In this document: positions 1-6,994 of the stretch, in pieces | Layout: the number at the start of each line of letters is the position of its first letter | Numbering within the stretch: position 1 is the first letter of the stretch | NCBI GenBank assembly: GCA_023457615.1 | Contig: JAEWKY010000166.1 | Coordinates: forward strand, 1-21,162 | Direction: 5' to 3' | DNA from: Actinomycetes bacterium | GTDB taxonomy: Bacteria; Actinomycetota; Actinomycetes; Actinomycetales; Microbacteriaceae | DNA: 21,162 nucleotides | Notes under the pieces: generated by a model | Seen by the model: the letters and a program-made list of their open reading frames with translations, nothing else | Databases searched by the model: none | Told to the model about the DNA's origin: nothing | Made by a program: the position numbers and the translations under genes

Positions 1-62
1 GGGCCGCCGCCGCCCGCGCCCTCCCCGCGCCGCGGCCGCGGACGAGAGATCGGTGGAAGGAG

Positions 63-1334
63 TCATCGACCCGTCTGCGTTTGCGAGAACGGCGGCTGGG
101 CGAGGAACTCCTCGGGGTCGTACGTCCAGAACTGGCTCACGCCCTCGTACTGCTCGACGACCTCGTTCCAGAGCTTCCCGTCGTGGCGCTTCACGACCTC
201 GCGGATCATGACGGGCCCGACGAGGTTGTTGTAGTCGTCGAAGCTCACGTCGCCGAAGGGGCTGTCGGAGAGGTCGGCGGCCTTGATCGCGGCGATGAGC
301 TCCTCGCCCGTCGCCTTCTCGTCGAGACCCTCGAGGGTCGCGGCGAGGATCTGCGCGGTCGCGTAGGCGCCGAGCGCATAGGCCGACGGGATGACCCCGT
401 ACGCCTCCTCGAACGCCGCGACGAAGTCCGCGACCTGCGGGGCGCCCTCGGCGTAGTACGACACCGAGTTGAGGCCGAGCGACAGGTCGCCCACGTCGGA
501 CAGGATCGCCTGGTCGAGCGTGCAGCAGTTCGACAGCACCGGCGTCTGCGCGAGCAGGCCGAACTCCGACGCCGAGCGCAGGAAGTTGGAGCTGTCGGTG
601 CCGCCCGCGGTGCCCGCGAAGATCACGTCCACGCCGGAGGTGAGCAGCTGCGTGACGTAGGTGCTCAGGTCGGTCGCGTCGCCCGGGTACCAGAGCTGCT
701 GCGAGACGGTGCCGCCCGCCTCGGTGAAGGCGCTCACGAAGCCGCCGCAGGTCTCCCAGCCGAAGGCGTAGTCGACGCACAGGGTCGCCGCGGTGCGGTG
801 CCCCTGCTCGTACGCCCACTGCCCGCCCGGGAAGCTCGACTGGCTGCCGGCCATCGCGCCCGTGCGCAGCACGAGCGGGCTGAACTCGCGCTGCGTGACG
901 TCGTCGGCCGCAGACTGCGCGAGGTTCGCGACGCCCTGCTGCTCGAGGTAGTCGGCGACCGCGAGGGCCTGGTTGGCGAGCACGGGGCCGACGACGACAT
1001 CCACCTTCTCCTCGGTCACGAGGCGCTGCGCCTTGGTGAGCGCGGTGTCGGGGCTCGAGGCGTCGTCTTCGAAGACGGTGACGACCTCGAAGTCGCCGGC
1101 GGTGGTGCCGTTCTGCTCCCAGTAGAGCTCCCAACCCTGCTGCAGGTCGGTGCCGATGGCGGAGACGAACCCGGTCATGGGCGCGAGGACGCCGACCTTG
1201 AACGTGTTCGCGTCGCCGCCGGAACCCTCCTCCCCGTCGGAGAGGGAACCGGACGGGGCGCATCCGGCGAGGACGAGTGCCGCGGTCGCGGCGACCGCGA
1301 GGGCGAGCCGGCGCGGAGCGTGCGATGAATGCAT
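63..1334 (-). CDS. ABC transporter substrate-binding lipoprotein (Liv/amide/urea type)
   Basis: This is the extracellular ligand-binding protein of a branched-chain-amino-acid-type (HAAT) importer, 423 residues. A lipoprotein signal is clear: positive residues R8-R9, a hydrophobic stretch at 10-22, and a lipobox LAGC with the lipidated Cys at 25, followed by a Gly/Ser/Glu-rich linker. The mature part begins with the type I periplasmic-binding fold (FKVGVLAPMTG near residues 45-55) and keeps family blocks such as VVVGPVLANQALAVA near 113-127. The start is supported by AGGAGG seven bases upstream, inside the end of livM, whose stop codon is only 3 bases away, so it is translated as the third gene of livH-livM-SBP. 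Unusually, the mature protein has four extra cysteines (186, 196, and adjacent 270-271). Ligand is unknown; amino acids, amides, urea and aromatic acids are all carried by this family. Confidence 0.93.
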   Translation of the reverse strand: MHSSHAPRRLALAVAATAALVLAGCAPSGSLSDGEEGSGGDANTFKVGVLAPMTGFVSAIGTDLQQGWELYWEQNGTTAGDFEVVTVFEDDASSPDTALTKAQRLVTEEKVDVVVGPVLANQALAVADYLEQQGVANLAQSAADDVTQREFSPLVLRTGAMAGSQSSFPGGQWAYEQGHRTAATLCVDYAFGWETCGGFVSAFTEAGGTVSQQLWYPGDATDLSTYVTQLLTSGVDVIFAGTAGGTDSSNFLRSASEFGLLAQTPVLSNCCTLDQAILSDVGDLSLGLNSVSYYAEGAPQVADFVAAFEEAYGVIPSAYALGAYATAQILAATLEGLDEKATGEELIAAIKAADLSDSPFGDVSFDDYNNLVGPVMIREVVKRHDGKLWNEVVEQYEGVSQFWTYDPEEFLAQPPFSQTQTGR

Positions 1335-1337
1335 TGC

Positions 1338-2309
1338 CTAACCTCCTGTCGTTTTCGGTGCACTGTTCGGCGTCGGCGGGGTGGGCCGACGGCGTCTGCG
1401 GAGGGAGGGCAGACCTCCCATGATCCCCTGGCGGGCGACGATGACGATGACGATGAAGAGCACGCCGAGCACGGTCGGCCAGCGGTCGACGTAGGTGCTC
1501 AGCACGTGCTGGATGAGGATGACGACCGCGGCGCCGACGAGCGGGCCGAGGGTGCGTCCGGTGCCGCCGAGCACGACCATGACGAGGGCGAGCGCCGACG
1601 CCTGGAACGACGAGGAGGCCGGGCTGATGAACTCCGCCTGCCAGACGAGCAGCACGCCCGCGATGCCGGCGACGACGCCCGAGAGCACGACGGCGCCGAA
1701 CTTGTAGGCGGGCACCGCGTAGCCGAGGCTCCGCATCCGGCTCGAGGAGTCGCGGATGCCGCGCAGCGCGAGGCCGAACGGCGAGCGCGAGACCCGCACG
1801 AGGGCGAGGGTCACGAGCACGAAGACGACGAGCACGAAGAAGTAGTACTGCCAGTAGGCGCCGAGGAGCTCGGGACGCCGCACGCCCGTGAGCCCGTTGT
1901 CGCCGCCGGTGACCGACGACCAGCGGTAGGCGATGCCGAAGCACACCATGCCGACGGCGAGCGTCACCATGAGGAAGAAGACGCCGTCGACGCGCATCGA
2001 CACGAGGCCGTAGAGCACGCTCGCGACGAGCGTCAGCCCCGCGGCGACGGCGAGCTGCGCGGGGAGCTCGAAGCCCTGACGGGCGGTCCAGGCGATCGAG
2101 TAGCCCGCGGTCGCCGCGATGCCGGCGTGGCCGAGGGAGAACAGCCCGGCGTCGCCCGCGAGCATGTTGACGCTCGAGGCGAGCACGGCGGTCGCGAGCA
2201 CGAGGGTCGCGAGCACGACGTAGTAGCTCGTCGCCACGTAGGGGAACGCGACGGCGACCGCCGCGACGAGCACGAGGGCGACGACCTTGACGGTGCGGGC
2301 GCGCGTCAC
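1338..2309 (-). CDS. livM: Branched-chain amino acid/amide ABC transporter permease, LivM family
   Basis: Second membrane permease of the importer, 323 residues with about nine to ten hydrophobic segments. The family motif GLFSLGHAG lies at residues 55-63, and the LivM-type loop GGDNGLTGV is near 135-143. The cytoplasmic coupling segment RGIRDSSSRMRSLGY (EAA-like) probably contacts the missing ATPases. The C-terminus is an Arg-rich cytoplasmic tail. I chose the GTG at 2309 rather than any upstream codon because it overlaps the livH stop as GTGA and has GGGAGG five bases upstream. This makes the usual 4-base coupled junction and a normal LivM length. The reading frame stays open far upstream, but that extension runs antiparallel to nothing recognisable and overlaps livH in another frame. 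Confidence 0.92.
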   Translation of the reverse strand: MTRARTVKVVALVLVAAVAVAFPYVATSYYVVLATLVLATAVLASSVNMLAGDAGLFSLGHAGIAATAGYSIAWTARQGFELPAQLAVAAGLTLVASVLYGLVSMRVDGVFFLMVTLAVGMVCFGIAYRWSSVTGGDNGLTGVRRPELLGAYWQYYFFVLVVFVLVTLALVRVSRSPFGLALRGIRDSSSRMRSLGYAVPAYKFGAVVLSGVVAGIAGVLLVWQAEFISPASSSFQASALALVMVVLGGTGRTLGPLVGAAVVILIQHVLSTYVDRWPTVLGVLFIVIVIVARQGIMGGLPSLRRRRRPTPPTPNSAPKTTGG

Positions 2310-3172
2310 GACGGCCTCCCGAACAGGCCGTAGGGGCGGAAGACGAGCACGAGGGCCATGGGCGCGAAGATCGTGAAGTACGAGAACTCCGGCAGCCACA
2401 CCTTGGCGACGGCGTCGATGATGCCGATGAGCACGGCGCCGACAGCCGCGCCCGCGATGCTGCCGAGGCCGCCGATGATGACGACGACCATCGCGAAGAG
2501 CAGCATCTCGGTGCCGGCCGAGGGGCTGATGCTCAGCAGGCCCGATCCGATCGCGCCCGCGACGCCCGCGAGCACGGCGCCGACGATGAACACCGCCGTG
2601 AAGACGCGGTCGACGTCGATGCCGATCGCCGAGGTCATCTCGCGGTTGTCGACGCCCGCCCGCACGATCGCGCCGACGCGCGTGCGGCTCTGCAGCAGGA
2701 AGAGGCCGACGCCGATGAGGATCGTCACGCCGATGATGAAGAGGCGGTACCACGGGTAGGCGAAGTCGCCGAGCAGGAGGGCGCCGCTCGGGGCGCCGCC
2801 CGTCGCGCCGACCGACTTGGGGTCGCCGCCGAAGGCCGCGAGCAGCAGATCGGCGATGATGAACGAGACGCCGACCGTGACGAGCACCTCGGGCATCTCC
2901 TGGTTGCGCACGCGACGCAGGAGGCCGCGCTCGACGACGAGGCCGACGGCGGCGGCGGCGAGCGCACCCGCGAGCACGCCGAGCCAGAAGCTGCCGGTCG
3001 CGGCCACGGCGCTCACGGCGACGTACGCGCCGACGAGGTAGAACCCGCCGTGCGCGAGGTTCGAGATGCGCATGAGGCCGAACACGAGGGTGAAGCCGCT
3101 CGCCACCAGGAACAGCAGAGCGCCGAAGCTCAGGCCGTTGAGGAGGAGCTGGAGCACGAAGACGCCGGTCAT
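2306..3172 (-). CDS. livH: Branched-chain amino acid/amide ABC transporter permease, LivH family
   Basis: First gene of the importer operon, 288 residues, polytopic. It begins MTGVFVLQLLLNGLSFGALL and keeps the LivH hallmark block GLMRISNLAHGGFYLVGAY at about residues 32-50, then hydrophobic helices to the C-terminus, ending in FRPYGLFGRPS. The ATG at 3172 is favoured because AAGGAGG lies about eight bases upstream; upstream in-frame codons would translate the leader hairpin and promoter region. The gene has its own strong promoter (TTGACA, 18 bp, TACAAA) overlapped by a TetR-type palindrome. No LivG/LivF ATPase gene is visible, so the transporter is incomplete within the window. Confidence 0.93.
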   Translation of the reverse strand: MTGVFVLQLLLNGLSFGALLFLVASGFTLVFGLMRISNLAHGGFYLVGAYVAVSAVAATGSFWLGVLAGALAAAAVGLVVERGLLRRVRNQEMPEVLVTVGVSFIIADLLLAAFGGDPKSVGATGGAPSGALLLGDFAYPWYRLFIIGVTILIGVGLFLLQSRTRVGAIVRAGVDNREMTSAIGIDVDRVFTAVFIVGAVLAGVAGAIGSGLLSISPSAGTEMLLFAMVVVIIGGLGSIAGAAVGAVLIGIIDAVAKVWLPEFSYFTIFAPMALVLVFRPYGLFGRPS

Positions 3173-3202
3173 GTCGCGGGCCTCCTTCGGCTTCGGGATG
3201 GG

Positions 3203-3227
3203 TCCCGACGGAGGGGCTCCGTCGGGA
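3203..3227 (-). promoter_or_regulatory. Perfect hairpin at the 5' end of the livH leader
   Basis: Two perfect 11-base arms (3203-3213 and 3217-3227) are separated by three bases. On the minus strand this lies between the predicted transcription start (about 3229) and the Shine-Dalgarno, so the mRNA would begin with a stable GC-rich stem-loop. No U-run follows, so it is not a classical terminator. It could stabilise the mRNA or take part in translational control; which is unknown. Confidence 0.6.
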
Positions 3228-3245
3228 TTCCTACATTTGTAGACA
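3228..3245. promoter_or_regulatory. Putative TetR operator overlapping livH -10
   Basis: TTCCTACATTTGTAGACA has a perfect 5-2-5 core, CTACA TT TGTAG. Read on the minus strand it matches the palindrome in front of the TetR gene (3983-4000) at 11 of 18 positions, sharing the TGTCT half. It covers the livH -10 box (3236-3241), the position expected for repression. Assignment to the neighbouring TetR protein is inference. Confidence 0.5.
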
Positions 3246-3265
3246 AAAGACGGATGCCGTGTCAA
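3236..3265 (-). promoter_or_regulatory. livH-livM-SBP operon promoter
   Basis: On the minus strand a perfect -35 TTGACA (3260-3265) is followed after 18 bases by TACAAA (3236-3241). The predicted start near 3229 gives a leader of roughly 57 nt. This is the best sigma-70-like promoter in the window. Confidence 0.65.
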
Positions 3266-3279
3266 GCAACACTGCACAC

Positions 3280-3299
3280 TTGTTTCCTGCCGGAAACAA
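3280..3299. promoter_or_regulatory. Inverted repeat upstream of livH promoter
   Basis: TTGTTTCC and GGAAACAA (8-base arms) flank TGCC. The centre is about 60 bases upstream of the predicted livH start, a typical activator position. Read as GTTTC-N6-GAAAC it fits the GTnAC-N6-GAAAC pattern known for GlnR sites with one mismatch. It also lies just after the TetR stop, so it may instead be a weak terminator, although no T-run follows. Confidence 0.4.
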
Positions 3300-3332
3300 T
3301 CGGGCTGAACAGAGGCCGCGACCGGCCGCGGA

Positions 3333-3950
3333 TCAGGGCGCCGGATCGGGCGCCGCGCGCTCCGCGGCGAGCCGCGCGACGATCGCCTCGAGCAGCTCGA
3401 CGTGGCCGAACGACTCGGCGGTGCCCGGCTCGAGCATCGGCAGCACGCGCGACCCCGTCGTCACCGCGAGCAGCTCGTCGATGATCTGCCGGTCCGGCGT
3501 CGGAGTCGCGAGCGTGCCCGCGCGGCGGGCCGAGTCGAGTTCGTTCTCCATCCAGGTGCGCCAGATCGCGAACGAGTCGGCGTGCACCTTCCGGAGCTTC
3601 GGGCTCGAGCTCGCGCGGTCCCAGAACGCGACCGCGACGCGCGACTCGACGCGGCGCTCCTCGTCGAGCGGCAGCATCTCGAGGCACAGCAGCCGGATCG
3701 CCTCGAGCCCCGTGCTGTCGCCGATGGCGCGCGCCGCCCGCTCGTTGACGCGGTAGAACGTCTGCTGGAACGCCGCGACGAGCAGATCGTCCTTGCCCTC
3801 GAAGTAGTACTTCAGCGCGCCGTTCGCGAACCCGGCCTCCGCCGCGATCTCGCGCATCGTCGCCGCCGCGAACCCGCCGCGCGCGATGAGGCGCCACGCG
3901 GCCTCGACGATCTCGAGCCGACGCTGATCGTGATCGACGCGCTTCGGCAT
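3333..3950 (-). CDS. TetR/AcrR-family transcriptional regulator
   Basis: A 205-residue one-component regulator. The N-terminal helix-turn-helix is clear: RRLEIVEAAWRLIARGGF, then TMREIAAEAGFANGALKYYFEGKDDLLVAAF at about residues 31-61, the classical TetR signature with a BetI-like NGALKYYF recognition segment. The remaining helical domain should bind an unknown effector. It sits between the livH operon (same strand, downstream) and the M24-SDR operon. An 18-bp perfect palindrome lies about 35-50 bases upstream and overlaps a possible -10 (TAATGT), which suggests autoregulation. The start ATG has only a poor Shine-Dalgarno, but upstream frames give no better homology. Confidence 0.9.
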   Translation of the reverse strand: MPKRVDHDQRRLEIVEAAWRLIARGGFAAATMREIAAEAGFANGALKYYFEGKDDLLVAAFQQTFYRVNERAARAIGDSTGLEAIRLLCLEMLPLDEERRVESRVAVAFWDRASSSPKLRKVHADSFAIWRTWMENELDSARRAGTLATPTPDRQIIDELLAVTTGSRVLPMLEPGTAESFGHVELLEAIVARLAAERAAPDPAP

Positions 3951-3982
3951 CCTCGATCACCGTCCCGTCGTCGGCCGCCCTG

Positions 3983-4000
3983 TGTCTCCCGAGGGAGACA
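3983..4000. promoter_or_regulatory. Perfect palindrome, likely TetR autoregulatory operator
   Basis: TGTCTCCC-GA-GGGAGACA is a perfect 8-2-8 inverted repeat. It lies upstream of the TetR gene and overlaps a possible minus-strand -10 hexamer TAATGT (3998-4003). It is also downstream of the SDR stop, but no T-run follows, so an operator is the better reading. Confidence 0.55.
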
Positions 4001-4021
4001 TTAGCCCCGCCAGCGCCGCGA

Positions 4022-4729
4022 CTAGGGCAGCCGCCAGCCGCGGTCGATGTGGAGGCTCTCGCCCGAGATGCCCCGGTTGCGCAGCAGGAACTGGGTGGCG
4101 TCGACGATGTCGCCCATCGTGGCGAGCTCGCCCCCCGGCGTGCGGGTCGTGTACTGGTCGAGCACGCCCTCGGGCTTGTTCGCCCAGAACGGGCTGTCGC
4201 CGATGATGCCCGGATGCAGCGAGTTGACGCGGATCGGCGCGAGCTCGAGCGCGAGCGTGCGGGTCAGCCCCTCGACGCCGCCGTTGATCGACGAGACCGT
4301 CGTCGACCCCGGGTAGGGCGCGTCCTTCGCCCGGCCGCCGAACAGCACGATTCCCGTCTCGCGCGACGGCTCGAGCCGGTCGAGCAGCGTGTGCACGGTC
4401 TCGGCGTAGCCGACGAGCTTGAGCGTCACGAGGCGGCGGGCGCGCGCGATGTCGTAGTCGCGGATCGTGTTCGCGTCGCGCTCGATCGCGGCGAGCACGA
4501 GGCCGTGGATGCGCCCGAGCCCGGCGAGCTGGGCGGCGATCGTCTCCGGTTCCGAGATGTCGAGGGCGACGTACGACGCGTCCGGGCCGAGCCCCTCGGC
4601 GATCGAGCGGCAGTTCGCCTCGTCGCGGCCCGTGATGACGACCTTGTCGCCGCGGGCGATCACGTCCTTGGCGAGCTCGAGCCCGATGCCCGAGGTGCCG
4701 CCGACGATGAGGATGGTGCGGGATGTCAT
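4022..4729 (-). CDS. SDR-fold protein with degenerate active site
   Basis: A 235-residue short-chain dehydrogenase/reductase family protein. The N-terminal Rossmann motif GGTSGIG (10-16) and TGRDEAN (33-39) suggest nucleotide binding, and the VEGLTRTLALELAPIRVNSLHPG block (152-174) is classical SDR. The usual catalytic S/YxxxK residues are not seen: the segment that should read YSASK aligns with V145-S-S-I-N149, the Ser strand reads VLFGG (128-132), and the NAG motif is replaced by LAAIE (79-83). It may be a non-catalytic or unusual SDR. ATG at 4729 is preceded by AAGGAG. It follows the M24 gene after 32 bases on the same strand, so the two are probably co-transcribed. Substrate unknown. Confidence 0.85.
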   Translation of the reverse strand: MTSRTILIVGGTSGIGLELAKDVIARGDKVVITGRDEANCRSIAEGLGPDASYVALDISEPETIAAQLAGLGRIHGLVLAAIERDANTIRDYDIARARRLVTLKLVGYAETVHTLLDRLEPSRETGIVLFGGRAKDAPYPGSTTVSSINGGVEGLTRTLALELAPIRVNSLHPGIIGDSPFWANKPEGVLDQYTTRTPGGELATMGDIVDATQFLLRNRGISGESLHIDRGWRLP

Positions 4730-4761
4730 GGTGCTCCTTCGCAGACGTCCGGTGAGAGGGG

Positions 4762-6150
4762 CTACGGCGTGCGCTCGCCGCGGCCCTCGGGGGTGTTGAG
4801 GTGCGACTGCGCGTCGCGCGCGGCGACGAGCGGGCCGTCGAACGAGTAGTAGCGCGTGCCGGCGATGAGCAGCTCCTCCGCCGGGAACTTCGTGATGACC
4901 TCGCATCCGGTGGCCGTCACGACGACCTCCTCCTCGATGCGCGCGGCGCCCCAGCCGTCGGCCGACGGCCAGTAGGTCTCGAGGGCGAACACCATGCCCT
5001 CCTCGAGCACCTCGGGGTGGTCGAGCGAGACGAGCCGGCTGAAGATCGGCTTCTCCCAGATGGAGAGGCCGACGCCGTGCCCGTACTGGAGGGCGAACGC
5101 GGCCTCCTCGTCGGCGAACCCGAACTCCTGCGCTGTGGGCCACACCTTCACGATGTCGGCGGTCGTCGCGCCCGGCTTCACGAGGGCGATGGCCCAGTCC
5201 ATGTACTCGCGCGCGCGCTTGTACGCGTCGCGCTGCGCGTTCGACGCCGAGCCGACGGCGAACGTGCGGTAGTAGCACGTGCGGTAGCCGTTGAACGAGT
5301 GCAGGATGTCGAAGAACGCCGGGTCGCCCGGGCGGATCAGCCGGTCGGAGAACACGTGCGGGTGCGGCGAGCACCGCTCCCCCGAGATCGCGTTGACGCC
5401 CTCGACGTACTCCGAGCCGAGGTCGTACAGCGTCTTCGCGACGAGCCCGACGGCCTCGTTCTCGCGCACCCCGGGCTTGAGGAAGCGGTAGAGCTCGTCG
5501 TAGGCGGCATCCACCATCGACGCGGCCTGCGTGAGCAGCCGGATCTCGTCGCCGGTCTTGATGCGGCGCGCCTCCATGAACAGCTGCTGCCCGTCGACCA
5601 CGCGGATGCCGGCCTTCTGCAGCGCGAAGAGGATCGGCAGCTCGATGACGTCGACGCCGAGCGGCTGGTCGGCGAGGCCGAACTTCTCGAGCTCGCGCTT
5701 GATCTTCGCGGCGACCTCGTCGGCGATGCCGGCGTCGGGGTGGAAGGCCCCGCGCAGGGTCGAGATGCCCGCGCGCGCGCCGCCCTCGAGCCGCGGCCGC
5801 ATCGCACCCTCGTGCGGCGCGTTCGGGTCGGCATCCATCTCGGCCGTCGTGACGTCGAGCCACGGGTTGTAGAGCTGGTGGTGCTTCGCCGCCGAGCCGA
5901 AGTCCCACGAGATCGGGTCGGAGTTGCGCGTGAGGAGGGCGAAGCGGATGAGCTTGTCCATCGCCCACGTGCCGATGTGGGTCGCGGTCATGTAGCGGAT
6001 GTTCGAGAAGTCGAACGCGAGCACCGCCCCGAGCTCGCTCGTCTCGAGCTGGGCCCTCAGTCGCGCGAGCCGCTGGGTGCGCAGCCGGTCGAAGTCGATC
6101 CGGGCCTCCCAGTCGACGGCGTTCATGCCCGTGGTTGCGGTGTCCTTCAT
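4762..6150 (-). CDS. M24-family (Xaa-Pro peptidase/creatinase/DddP-like) hydrolase
   Basis: A 462-residue pita-bread-fold protein. The N-terminal creatinase-type domain (about 20-200) contains GAVLAFDFSNIRYMT (41-55), which resembles creatinase and DddP. The C-terminal M24 domain has F280-D281, H358 (GHGVGL), E391 (ALETYW) and E406 (RIEEEVVVT), which are expected metal ligands. The second aspartate expected about 11-12 residues after D281 is not there; the equivalent stretch reads GYRTCYYRT, with Cys292 near that place. Metal binding may therefore differ or be lost, as in creatinase, which needs no metal. GGAGGA five bases upstream supports the start. It leads an operon with the SDR and is divergent from an XRE-cupin regulator; a shared operator lies between. 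Peptidase, amidinohydrolase or lyase activity cannot be decided. Confidence 0.87.
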   Translation of the reverse strand: MKDTATTGMNAVDWEARIDFDRLRTQRLARLRAQLETSELGAVLAFDFSNIRYMTATHIGTWAMDKLIRFALLTRNSDPISWDFGSAAKHHQLYNPWLDVTTAEMDADPNAPHEGAMRPRLEGGARAGISTLRGAFHPDAGIADEVAAKIKRELEKFGLADQPLGVDVIELPILFALQKAGIRVVDGQQLFMEARRIKTGDEIRLLTQAASMVDAAYDELYRFLKPGVRENEAVGLVAKTLYDLGSEYVEGVNAISGERCSPHPHVFSDRLIRPGDPAFFDILHSFNGYRTCYYRTFAVGSASNAQRDAYKRAREYMDWAIALVKPGATTADIVKVWPTAQEFGFADEEAAFALQYGHGVGLSIWEKPIFSRLVSLDHPEVLEEGMVFALETYWPSADGWGAARIEEEVVVTATGCEVITKFPAEELLIAGTRYYSFDGPLVAARDAQSHLNTPEGRGERTP

Positions 6151-6165
6151 CGGATCCTCCGGTCG

Positions 6166-6194
6166 GCGCGGGGAGCCCGGGGCTCCCTCCGCGC
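6166..6194 (-). promoter_or_regulatory. GC-rich hairpin in the M24 operon leader
   Basis: Perfect 7-base arms (6171-6177 and 6181-6187) around three bases are extended by a second 5-base pairing (6166-6170 with 6190-6194) across a 2-base bulge. On the minus strand it lies five bases before the Shine-Dalgarno (6155-6160), and a weak -10 candidate TATACC (6207-6212) would place it at the very 5' end of the mRNA, like the livH hairpin. No U-run. Confidence 0.5.
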
Positions 6195-6215
6195 GTTAAG
6201 CAGCGCGGTATATCT

Positions 6216-6232
6216 GTTTAGCATAGTTGAAC
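6216..6232. promoter_or_regulatory. XRE-cupin operator, site A
   Basis: GTTTA-gcatagt-TGAAC, one mismatch from the perfect GTTCA-N7-TGAAC inverted repeat found three more times. It lies between the divergent M24 and XRE-cupin 1 genes and contains the TTGAAC that serves as a possible -35 for the regulator, fitting control of both. Confidence 0.65.
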
Positions 6233-6257
6233 AGGGCCGCACAGACCCGCGTACTAT
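6227..6257 (+). promoter_or_regulatory. Promoter of XRE-cupin regulator 1 (leaderless)
   Basis: TTGAAC (6227-6232), a 19-base spacer and TACTAT (6252-6257), which ends nine bases before the GTG start. No Shine-Dalgarno is present, so the mRNA is probably leaderless or nearly so. The -35 overlaps operator site A. Confidence 0.5.
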
Positions 6258-6266
6258 CATCGGCAC

Positions 6267-6980
6267 GTGACAGCGGATATCGGCGGACGGCTCCGCGAGG
6301 CGCGACTCGAGCGCGGCCTCAGCCTCCGGAGCGTCGCCCAGGCGCTCGGCGTCTCCGCCTCGCTCATCTCGCAGGTCGAGACCGGCAAGACCCAGCCGTC
6401 CGTCTCGACGCTCTACGCGATCGTGAGCCACCTCGGCGTCTCGATGGACGAGCTGCTCGGCACCGGCCCGCGCCAGCTCGTCGAGCCGGGCGAGCCGCCG
6501 CTCCTGTTCGGCCACAGCGGCCCGATCCTGCCGGCCGTGCAGCGCTCGGGCGAGAACCCCGTGCTCGAGATGGAGAACGGCGTGCGCTGGGAGCGTCTCG
6601 CGGTCGGCGAGGGCGGCCCGGCGGACGCCCTGCTGGTCACCTACGAGCCCGGCGCGACGAGCTCGATCGAGAACAAGCTCATGCGCCACTCCGGCATCGA
6701 GTACGCCTACCTCCTCGAGGGCGAGCTCACCCTCCAGCTCGACTTCGACGTGCACGTGCTCGGCCCGGGCGACTCGCTCCAGTTCGACTCGGTGCGGCCC
6801 CACCTCTACTCCAACCGCGGCACGACGCCCGCGCGCGGCCTGTGGTTCGTCGTCGGCCGCCGGCAGCACAACCAGGCGATGCCCGCTCCGGCGGGAGCCG
6901 TCGCCGACGCGCGCCCGCAGGTCGACGGGGAGCTCACCTCCGCCGTCGACGTGCTGCAGGCGATGGACCGCCTGGGCTGA
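6267..6980 (+). CDS. XRE-family HTH regulator with C-terminal cupin domain (paralogue 1)
   Basis: A 237-residue regulator combining an N-terminal lambda-repressor-like HTH (about 5-65) with a cupin_2 domain (about 110-195) that probably binds a small ligand or metal. The HTH contains GVSASLISQVETGKTQPS; the cupin contains HSGIEYAYLLEGEL and PGDSLQFDSVRPHLY. The start is the GTG at 6267, nine bases after a TACTAT box and without Shine-Dalgarno. The gene at 14900 is a close paralogue with the same predicted recognition-helix sequence. It is divergent from the M24-SDR operon, convergent with the ADH gene (14-base gap), and its promoter holds operator site A, so autoregulation and control of the neighbours are likely. 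Compared with paralogue 2 it has a longer Ala/Val-rich C-terminal tail. Confidence 0.92.
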   Translation: MTADIGGRLREARLERGLSLRSVAQALGVSASLISQVETGKTQPSVSTLYAIVSHLGVSMDELLGTGPRQLVEPGEPPLLFGHSGPILPAVQRSGENPVLEMENGVRWERLAVGEGGPADALLVTYEPGATSSIENKLMRHSGIEYAYLLEGELTLQLDFDVHVLGPGDSLQFDSVRPHLYSNRGTTPARGLWFVVGRRQHNQAMPAPAGAVADARPQVDGELTSAVDVLQAMDRLG

Positions 6981-6994
6981 CGGACTGCCGCGCC

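Noticed and set aside
3306..3310. TGAAC half-site upstream of livH as a fifth XRE-cupin operator
   Set aside because: The partner half at the 7-base spacing reads AAACA, matching only two of five positions, so the importer is not placed in this regulon.
3983..4000. Palindrome as transcription terminator of the SDR gene
   Set aside because: Perfect two-base-centre symmetry and no following T-run; overlap with a -10 box favours an operator.
4022..5968. A 648-codon frame joining the SDR to an upstream Arg-rich segment
   Set aside because: The upstream part is out of frame with the M24 gene and meaningless; the SDR has its own ATG and Shine-Dalgarno at 4729.
4762..6150. DMSP lyase DddP annotation for the M24 protein
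   Set aside because: Resemblance is limited to the N-terminal domain block and the fold; the DddP metal aspartates are not conserved.
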